Source of the DNA: Bacteroidota bacterium
GTDB lineage: Bacteria > Bacteroidota > Ignavibacteria > UBA10030
Length of the DNA: 12,526 nucleotides
NCBI GenBank assembly: GCA_003453835.1
Contig: DMMN01000150.1
Coordinates: forward strand, 2,570-15,095
Reading direction: 5' to 3'
In this document: positions 7,632 to 12,526 of the stretch, one piece after another
Position numbering within the stretch: position 1 is the first letter of the stretch
Layout: the number at the start of each line of letters is the position of its first letter
The notes under the pieces: generated by a model
Databases searched by the model: none
What the model was told of the DNA's origin: nothing
What the model saw: only the letters and a program-made list of their open reading frames with translations
Made by a program: the position numbers and the translations under genes

Positions 7632-8548
7632 GGGGACGCTCGTAGGGCTAGTCCGATGGCGGCTGCAAAGCGAGAGCTTTCCTTGACGAACGGCTCGTGG
7701 AGTTTCTTCGAAGGGGAAAGGCCGCGCACGGCATCAAGTGCGAGGGTCTCCGTCCCACGCTCGCGTTTGATTTTCGCAACGAGTGCGGGGGTGATGTCCA
7801 TCCCGTGGAGCACAATCTTTCCCGGAGAGTCGACCCCTTCCTTCTCTTTCAGATAGGTCAGGTAGGTTGCTACTGCATCTCCCACGTCCGCGGAAGAATC
7901 GATGAGGAACGCCCGATAGTCACACAATTCTCCCTGGAGGACGAGGCTTGCGTCGACGCGACCATGCCGGACACCAAACAGGGCGACATTCTCTTCGGCG
8001 CATTCAGGGTAGTTGAACCGGAGAGACTTCTCCGTGCTGAAGTGATCGATATCGACCAGATGAAGCTGAAGCTTGAGCTCGGCGACGGCCTTCTTAAGAA
8101 AACCTACCATCCCCCGCCGGACGCAGACGACGAACATCTGCTTCACGTCCTTGTCACCCCAGGGGAGCGGCTGCGAATCGATGATGAATTCTTTCAACGG
8201 CGTGTCGGGGTGATACTGCTCCAGCTCCCATTGGATGTGCGCTGAAACCTCGTTCCCCTGAAGTGCCGCATCGACGGGAATGATGTTGATGAACACCGGA
8301 TCGGTGGGAAGCGCAAACGAAATATATTTCGATCGGACCCGGCTCTGCTTGAGCAATTCTTCGAGCTCGTAGACGAACGTGAAAAGCTGGGGATGATCCG
8401 GCGACAGGTTTGCTCCGCCTTGGGAAAAATCCATTGCCGTCGGGCGTTCCCCCAGCGCCGTAACCGTTGTCTTCTTGCCATGTTCCACTTCGGCAAGTTG
8501 GATATTTCCTTGGTAGAAAGAGATCCCGGTGTATTTCGTCGATTTCAT
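7628..8548 (-). CDS. PilM-like actin-fold protein
   Basis: Resembles PilM, the cytoplasmic actin-like ATPase-fold protein of type IV pilus and type II secretion inner-membrane platforms. The sequence opens with YTGISFYQGNIQLAEVEHG (a first-phosphate-loop-like hairpin), has NEVSAHIQWELEQYHPDTPL, matching the PilM segment that precedes its second lobe, MFVVCVRRGMVGFLKKAV and LHLVDIDHFSTEKSLRF in the middle, and ends with FAAAIGLALRA, a characteristic PilM C-terminus. The opening loop lacks a clean GxDxG, so ATP binding is uncertain. I chose the ATG at 8548 (306 aa) because family similarity begins there; a TTG at 8617 would add 23 residues with no recognisable homology. No pilN, pilO, pilP or pilQ follows; instead it overlaps rsmD by four bases. 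Assignment to the fold is fairly secure, role in pilus assembly is inferred. Confidence 0.7.
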   Translation of the reverse strand: MKSTKYTGISFYQGNIQLAEVEHGKKTTVTALGERPTAMDFSQGGANLSPDHPQLFTFVYELEELLKQSRVRSKYISFALPTDPVFINIIPVDAALQGNEVSAHIQWELEQYHPDTPLKEFIIDSQPLPWGDKDVKQMFVVCVRRGMVGFLKKAVAELKLQLHLVDIDHFSTEKSLRFNYPECAEENVALFGVRHGRVDASLVLQGELCDYRAFLIDSSADVGDAVATYLTYLKEKEGVDSPGKIVLHGMDITPALVAKIKRERGTETLALDAVRGLSPSKKLHEPFVKESSRFAAAIGLALRASP

Positions 8549-8582
8549 TGTGGCACCGACAACAGTTGATAAAGAAGAGATT

Positions 8583-8607
8583 CTGCCCAACGGTTCGAGC
8601 CGGGCAG
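8583..8607 (-). other. Stem-loop in the leader of the PilM-like gene
   Basis: On the - strand CTGCCC pairs with GGGCAG, with a further GG/CC pair inside, followed by a pyrimidine-rich stretch (AATCTCTTCTTTATC). It lies in the 77-bp space between the pseudopilin-like gene and the preferred PilM-like start. It could be a weak attenuator or a stabilising hairpin; the T-run is too broken to call it a terminator. If the longer TTG start were used, it would be coding. Confidence 0.35.
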
Positions 8608-8625
8608 GCTGTGACAACAGGTTGC

Positions 8626-9093
8626 CTAGTCTTCCCAGGATGCTTTGTTGATCTTCGAGTCGTCAGTCAACGATCCGATCGAACCATAGCCGTCAGGATC
8701 TTCCACAAGGTACTTTTTGATCGCGGTTGTATCGACGGCGGTGATGGCATACGGCTTCCAGGATTTCGGAGAATTCAAGAGCGACTCGGGAACGAACGCA
8801 CCCGACAAAAGAGGCTTGAACATGGAGGCACTCCACGTCGTGTCGGATGCCAACGATTGTTTGATGAAATCGACCAGCGTCGCGATCGAATCAGCGTAGC
8901 GCCCGTGGTTTTCGATGTACCTCAACTGCGCCGTTCTGATGTTTTGCAGCCGAATACGCGATTCCTTCTTACAGTATTCCTCCCGTTCTCGAACCTGGTA
9001 CGGTTCATAGAGCACCCAAATCAGTACCCCCACGAGCAGAACGATGATCGTTTTGAGAACGATGGAGCCTTTGGCTTGTTGGTAGACGGACAT
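8626..9093 (-). CDS. Pseudopilin-like single-pass membrane protein
   Basis: A 155-aa protein with one N-terminal membrane segment (about residues 11-29, TIIVLLVGVLIWVLY) preceded by AKG. The layout resembles a type IV prepilin: a short basic leader ending in glycine 9, a hydrophobic helix, then IRLQNIRTAQLRYIENHGRYADSIATLVDF at 47-76, which looks like the conserved helix and NGRY-type turn of pseudopilins. It differs in having Lys14 where the +5 glutamate is expected, so it may not be processed or assembled in the usual way. The C-terminal part (EDPDGYGSIGSL) is acidic and could bind calcium, which is speculative. It has a good upstream GGTGGA and lies between the comEA-like and PilM-like genes, 24 bp after the former. 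It may instead be an unrelated envelope protein. Confidence 0.55.
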   Translation of the reverse strand: MSVYQQAKGSIVLKTIIVLLVGVLIWVLYEPYQVREREEYCKKESRIRLQNIRTAQLRYIENHGRYADSIATLVDFIKQSLASDTTWSASMFKPLLSGAFVPESLLNSPKSWKPYAITAVDTTAIKKYLVEDPDGYGSIGSLTDDSKINKASWED

Positions 9094-9117
9094 ACTTCCA
9101 CCACGATAGAGAAGTGT

Positions 9118-9534
9118 CTATTGAACTGTGATCAGTGATTTAAGTTGGTCATACTTCTTCTTGCTGATACCCTTGATCTTCTTGAGGTCTTCCGGCGCTT
9201 CGAACTTGCCGACATCCTCACGATACAGAATGATTCGTTCGGCAGTCGTCTCGCCGATTCCCGGCAGCTTGATCAGTTGTTCTTTTGAGGCGGTGTTCAG
9301 GTTCACGAGCCGCGCGGTGTCCTGGCGCCCGTGTCCGTCAGGATGATCATCGAGCTTGCTGCTCAGTGCCTTGAACGTGCTGTCAGCCGTACGATAATCG
9401 AACTCTTGGGGCGATGGAACGGTCTCCTGATAGAGCCGAATCCCCACGCCGATGACAAAGGCGGTCGCCAAGAACAGAAGAACCTTCTGCTCGGCAGCCG
9501 TAAGTGCGAGCCAGTCTTTCAGACGTTGCAGCAT
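9118..9534 (-). CDS. ComEA-like helix-hairpin-helix membrane protein
   Basis: A 138-aa protein: a short cytoplasmic start (WLALTAAEQKV, a motif also seen in Bacteroidetes-type HhH proteins), a membrane helix at about residues 18-32, a linker, and a C-terminal tandem helix-hairpin-helix domain at 75-138. The latter contains VNLNTASKEQLIKLPGIG (77-94), the classic ComEA signature, and a second hairpin at KIKGISKKKYDQL. Proteins of this kind bind double-stranded DNA non-specifically outside the inner membrane during natural transformation, although single-pass HhH proteins of the FCB group are not all competence factors. The ATG lies six bases after the dnaJ stop with no clear ribosome-binding site, so translation is likely coupled to dnaJ. 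No comEC or other uptake gene is in the window. Confidence 0.8.
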   Translation of the reverse strand: MLQRLKDWLALTAAEQKVLLFLATAFVIGVGIRLYQETVPSPQEFDYRTADSTFKALSSKLDDHPDGHGRQDTARLVNLNTASKEQLIKLPGIGETTAERIILYREDVGKFEAPEDLKKIKGISKKKYDQLKSLITVQ

Positions 9535-9540
9535 GCAGCG

Positions 9541-10707
9541 TCAGGAGAATGCGTCGCGTACTTTTTCAAAGAAACTCCGGCTGTTCGCGTGGCGCTCTTC
9601 TTCGCTCGGTGTGATATGATCCATTTCTGTGAGCTGCTTGAGCATCTCCTTCACCTTTCCAGTCAGCTTCGAAGGAACCCAAATGTTGATCCGCACAAGC
9701 TGATCTCCTCTCCCGTAGCTGTTCAAGTGCTGGATTCCGCGTTCTCGCATCCGCAAGACTCTGCCGCCCGGCGTCCCGGGGTCGATCGTGAGCTTGGCTT
9801 TCCCCGTGAGTGTCGGGATTTCGATTTCTCCTCCGAGCACAGCAGTTGGAAAACTGACGTTGACATCGTACACGATGTCGTCGCCGCTCCGGACGAAATA
9901 CTGGTGAGGTTGTTCTTCGATGAGCACGATGAGATCACCGGCCGGGCCGCCACGCCGGCCCGAGTTCCCCTGACCCCGAAGCGGGATATAGTTGCCTTCC
10001 GACACGCCCGCAGGAACATTCACTTTGATGGTCGTTTCTCCGTGGACGCGTCCATCGCCATGGCAATTCGAGCAAGGGTCCTTGACGATTCGCCCTTCGC
10101 CGGAGCAGGTGGGACATGAAGTGATGTTTACAAATTGGCCGAACATCGAGCGTGAAACCTGCCGAAGCTCGCCCGTCCCATTGCATTCGGGACAAACGGC
10201 CATCCCTGTTCCCGGCTTCGATCCTGATCCCTCGCAGACGTCACATTTCTTCTGCTTCTTGACTTTGATCCTCTTCTCGACTCCGGCGGCGATCTCTTCG
10301 AGGGAGAGGCGGAGTTTCACCTTAAGATCGGATCCGGGTGTTCCGTGTTGCGCTGAGCGACGGCGTGACCGCCGATCGCCGAAGACCTCGTCGAAAATGC
10401 CCCCGCCGAATCCGCTTCCAAAGATGTCGCCAAATGTCGAAAAGATTTCGTTGATATCGCGGAAGTCGCGGTAGTTTGTTCCGCGCATCCCCTCGTGGCC
10501 GAATTGATCGTACCGGTGCCGTTTGTCAGGATCGCTCAGCACTTCGTACGCCTCTGCTGCTTCCTTAAACTGCTCTTCCGCCTCCTTGTTGCCGGGATTC
10601 CGGTCGGGATGATACTTCAGCGCAAGCTGTCGGTACGCCTTCTTGATCTCCTCCTGCGAGGAGGAACGGGAGACACCCAGCACCTCGTAAAAGTCGCGTT
10701 TCGTCAT
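9541..10707 (-). CDS. dnaJ: Chaperone DnaJ (type I Hsp40)
   Basis: Co-chaperone that delivers unfolded clients to DnaK and stimulates its ATPase. At 388 aa it has the full type I architecture: J domain at residues 5-70 with the HPD motif at 33-35; a Gly/Phe-rich linker at about 76-112; a zinc region from Cys155 with four CxxCxGxG-type repeats ([32 protein letters not shown]); and the C-terminal client-binding domain with the [21 protein letters not shown] segment. All eight zinc cysteines are present. It lies 9 bp after grpE in the hrcA-grpE-dnaJ order; dnaK itself is not in the window. The short tail [19 protein letters not shown] is typical of FCB and Clostridia-type DnaJ proteins. Confidence 0.98.
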   Translation of the reverse strand: MTKRDFYEVLGVSRSSSQEEIKKAYRQLALKYHPDRNPGNKEAEEQFKEAAEAYEVLSDPDKRHRYDQFGHEGMRGTNYRDFRDINEIFSTFGDIFGSGFGGGIFDEVFGDRRSRRRSAQHGTPGSDLKVKLRLSLEEIAAGVEKRIKVKKQKKCDVCEGSGSKPGTGMAVCPECNGTGELRQVSRSMFGQFVNITSCPTCSGEGRIVKDPCSNCHGDGRVHGETTIKVNVPAGVSEGNYIPLRGQGNSGRRGGPAGDLIVLIEEQPHQYFVRSGDDIVYDVNVSFPTAVLGGEIEIPTLTGKAKLTIDPGTPGGRVLRMRERGIQHLNSYGRGDQLVRINIWVPSKLTGKVKEMLKQLTEMDHITPSEEERHANSRSFFEKVRDAFS

Positions 10708-10716
10708 ATATGCGGA

Positions 10717-11391
10717 CTAGCTTTCCCTTCTTTGAATCTCGTCTGGACCATCAGGCACTTGTTGGGCGGACGGTTCAATCGCGCGGTCTGGAGGCTTTTC
10801 CGCTGAGGCCTCCGACGTTGTCTCATCGATCATGGGCGACGATGAGACGACGACTTTGGCGTGACGAATGACCCGATCGTCAAGCAGGTATCCTTTTTCC
10901 ACCTCCTCCACGACGGTGTGCGGGGGGACGTCCGTTCGCTGAATCTGGAGCAAGGCGTCGTGGTAATGGACATCAAACTCTTTGCCGACCGTCTCCATCG
11001 CCTTCAAACCGTGCGATTCGAGAAACCGAATGAGTTTCTGGTAGATAAGCTCGACGCCCTTTGAAAAGGATTCCGATTCTTTCCGATCTTTGCCCAATTT
11101 GAGCGACCGTTCGAAATCGTCGACGATCGGCAGAAGATCGGAGATCAGATCCACTCTTGCGAACTTCAAGACGGTCGCTGCTTCGTTGTCGACTCGCTTT
11201 TTGTAGTTGTCGAACTCGGCGGCCTTCCTCAGCAAAAGGTCCTTGTATTGTTCGACCTGCTTCTCCGCTTCGACGAGTCTTTTCGAACGCTCATCGATAT
11301 CGCTCAAGTCTCCAGCCTCGCTCGGCGTTCCGGGTACGGCTTCTTCCTGTTTTTCACCTGACTGATTCAGTTCTTCTTCCATATCGCTCAA
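10717..11391 (-). CDS. grpE: Nucleotide exchange factor GrpE
   Basis: Homodimeric exchange factor that releases ADP from DnaK. The protein is 224 aa from the TTG start. An acidic, low-complexity N-terminus (EEELNQSGEKQEE) leads into a long coiled coil (VEAEKQVEQYKDLLLRKAAE), then the family signatures EFDNYKKRV, DLLPIVDDFERSL and the C-terminal beta-domain segment VGKEFDVHYHDALLQIQ. The tail after residue 190 (ETTSEASAEKPPDRAIEP) is Glu/Pro rich and probably disordered; it is longer than in E. coli GrpE. An ATG three codons later (11382) is possible, but the ribosome-binding site fits the TTG. It is 23 bp after hrcA and 9 bp before dnaJ. Confidence 0.96.
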   Translation of the reverse strand: MSDMEEELNQSGEKQEEAVPGTPSEAGDLSDIDERSKRLVEAEKQVEQYKDLLLRKAAEFDNYKKRVDNEAATVLKFARVDLISDLLPIVDDFERSLKLGKDRKESESFSKGVELIYQKLIRFLESHGLKAMETVGKEFDVHYHDALLQIQRTDVPPHTVVEEVEKGYLLDDRVIRHAKVVVSSSPMIDETTSEASAEKPPDRAIEPSAQQVPDGPDEIQRRES

Positions 11392-11397
11392 GGTGCT

Positions 11398-11402
11398 TCC
11401 CT
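11398..11402 (-). promoter_or_regulatory. Ribosome-binding site favouring the TTG start of grpE
   Basis: AGGGA on the - strand ends six bases before the TTG at 11391, but 15 bases before the alternative ATG at 11382. The spacing favours the TTG. Confidence 0.55.
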
Positions 11403-11414
11403 GATAAGTTCTCC

Positions 11415-12461
11415 CTACGTTCCCAACATTTTTGCAATTGACTGTGCCACAAAGTCTACGAGCGGTATGACTTTTCCATAATCCATCCGCTTCGGGCCGA
11501 TGATGCCGACTCTTCCTCTGACGCCCTCAACGTTGTAGGTCGCCGTGAGGATGCTGTAGTCCTTTGCTTTGTCGTCTTCGTTTTCCTGTCCGATCGTGAT
11601 GACGAAGTCTTTGTCCAGCTCTTCGTGTTTCTCCAGCAAGTGGACGATGATCTCATCGCTTTCGATCAACTCGATGACGCTGCGGAAATTCCTGGGATCG
11701 ACGAATTCCGGCTGATCAATGATGTTCTGAGTACCGCCGATGTGGACCTTTTCCCGATCTTTCAAATCGTTGAATAACTCGTCAACCGAGTCGATGAAGA
11801 GACGAATGAGGCCAGTTCGCTCGTCCTGGACGTCCCGAATGCGCTCGAGGAACGAGTCACGAATCTGCTGAAGCGTCAATCCCGAGAGTCTCTCATTCAG
11901 AATCCCCGCAATTCTATCGAGAGCATCACGTTGGATTTCCACACCGACCTCGAGCATCAGAGTCTTGACAAGGCCCGATCGAATCGACATCACGACGAGA
12001 AGTCTTGAGCTGGAGATCGGAATAAGCTCCAACTTCTGAAAAACGCCACTGCTGATATGTGGCGAAGAGACGATGCTCAATTGTTTCGAGATCTTCCCCA
12101 GAAGCTTGGAGGTTTCACGGAGCAGAAACTCATGGTTTCCCGCAACGTCAAGTCCCTGTTCAATTTGCAGCCGGTCCCCCTGCGAGAGATCTTGAACTTC
12201 CATGAGGAAGTCAACATAGTATCGATATCCCAGATCGGTAGGAACGCGGCCCGCAGAAGTATGAGGATGAGACAAATATCCCAGCTCCTCCAGATCTGCC
12301 ATCACATTTCGTATCGTGGCCGGACTGAGCCTCGTTTCGAAGCGTTTGGATATGAAACGTGATCCGATCGGGACGGCGGTGTGGATGTAGTTGTGCACCA
12401 CGTGCCTCAGGATATCCCGCTCTCGTTCTCTTAATTCTTCCGATTTCGCCTGCGTCGCCAT
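11415..12461 (-). CDS. hrcA: Heat-inducible transcription repressor HrcA
   Basis: Repressor of class I heat-shock genes; it binds the CIRCE operator and needs GroEL to stay active. The N-terminal winged helix is clear: EELRERERDILRHVV, then LSPATIRNVMADLEELGYLSHPHTSAGRVPTDLGYRYYVD, nearly invariant in the family. The remainder holds the GAF-like dimerisation domain and ends with the conserved GVRGRVGIIGPKRMDYGKVIPLVDF segment. I start the protein at the ATG at 12461 (348 aa). A longer frame from a TTG at 12497 would put its first codons within the promoter. No Shine-Dalgarno sequence precedes this ATG. It is the first gene of the chaperone run and is followed by grpE and dnaJ. Confidence 0.94.
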   Translation of the reverse strand: MATQAKSEELRERERDILRHVVHNYIHTAVPIGSRFISKRFETRLSPATIRNVMADLEELGYLSHPHTSAGRVPTDLGYRYYVDFLMEVQDLSQGDRLQIEQGLDVAGNHEFLLRETSKLLGKISKQLSIVSSPHISSGVFQKLELIPISSSRLLVVMSIRSGLVKTLMLEVGVEIQRDALDRIAGILNERLSGLTLQQIRDSFLERIRDVQDERTGLIRLFIDSVDELFNDLKDREKVHIGGTQNIIDQPEFVDPRNFRSVIELIESDEIIVHLLEKHEELDKDFVITIGQENEDDKAKDYSILTATYNVEGVRGRVGIIGPKRMDYGKVIPLVDFVAQSIAKMLGT

Positions 12462-12487
12462 GTAAAAAAGTCTAATTTTTCGAACAA

Positions 12488-12516
12488 ATAATAACAATTT
12501 TTGGAGCGGATGTCAA
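12488..12516 (-). promoter_or_regulatory. Sigma-70-type promoter of hrcA and the downstream run
   Basis: On the - strand TTGACA (12511-12516, a perfect -35) is separated by exactly 17 bp from TATTAT (12488-12493, five of six -10 positions). Transcription should start near 12481, giving a leader of about 20 bases before the hrcA ATG. No CIRCE repeat (TTAGCACTC with its inverse) is visible in the promoter, the leader or the ten bases upstream. Confidence 0.85.
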
Positions 12517-12526
12517 GGTGATAGTT

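Noticed and set aside
12462..12526. Search for a CIRCE operator upstream of hrcA
   Set aside because: No TTAGCACTC or inverse with nine-base spacing is present, and the AAAAATT direct repeats in this AT-rich segment are more simply promoter composition.

Overview
This 12.5 kb window is a compact, gene-dense stretch of a bacterial chromosome, with mid-50s GC by eye. It carries only conserved metabolic, chaperone and cell-envelope genes. I see no rRNA, tRNA, CRISPR array, insertion sequence or phage gene. The hrcA-grpE-dnaJ order, the short membrane-anchored ComEA-like helix-hairpin-helix protein and the gene mix suggest an uncultured member of the Bacteroidetes/Chlorobi/Ignavibacteria (FCB) group. 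That placement is an inference from gene style and has not been tested by a search.

Left third, + strand. The window opens inside a type I-beta DAHP synthase (aroF-like), followed by an NAD-dependent prephenate dehydrogenase with a C-terminal ACT domain (tyrA). Together they cover the entry and tyrosine exit of aromatic amino-acid synthesis. A clean intrinsic terminator ends this unit. After a 255-bp gap comes a second + strand unit: a class I aspartate aminotransferase, split in this sequence by an apparent one-base deletion near 2164, overlapping by four bases with ATP-dependent PEP carboxykinase (pckA). Both enzymes act on oxaloacetate. A 13-bp stem-loop at 4929-4957 separates pckA from the convergent genes to its right.

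Right two-thirds, - strand. Ten genes run from right to left with very small gaps or ATGA overlaps: hrcA, grpE, dnaJ, a comEA-like gene, a pseudopilin-like membrane protein, a PilM-like actin-fold protein, rsmD, coaD, a second aspartate aminotransferase and an FmdB-type zinc-ribbon gene. A near-consensus sigma-70 promoter (TTGACA, 17 bp, TATTAT) lies just upstream of hrcA and probably drives at least the chaperone part. It also shows that the longest possible hrcA reading frame is too long, because its start codon would lie inside the promoter.

Most of the window is ordinary housekeeping. The parts worth a second look are the small pilus/competence-like module (ComEA-like, pseudopilin-like, PilM-like) between dnaJ and rsmD, the frameshifted aminotransferase, the absence of a visible CIRCE operator at hrcA, and an unexplained inverted repeat upstream of the aminotransferase-pckA unit. 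I found nothing that I would call a new defence or mobile system.
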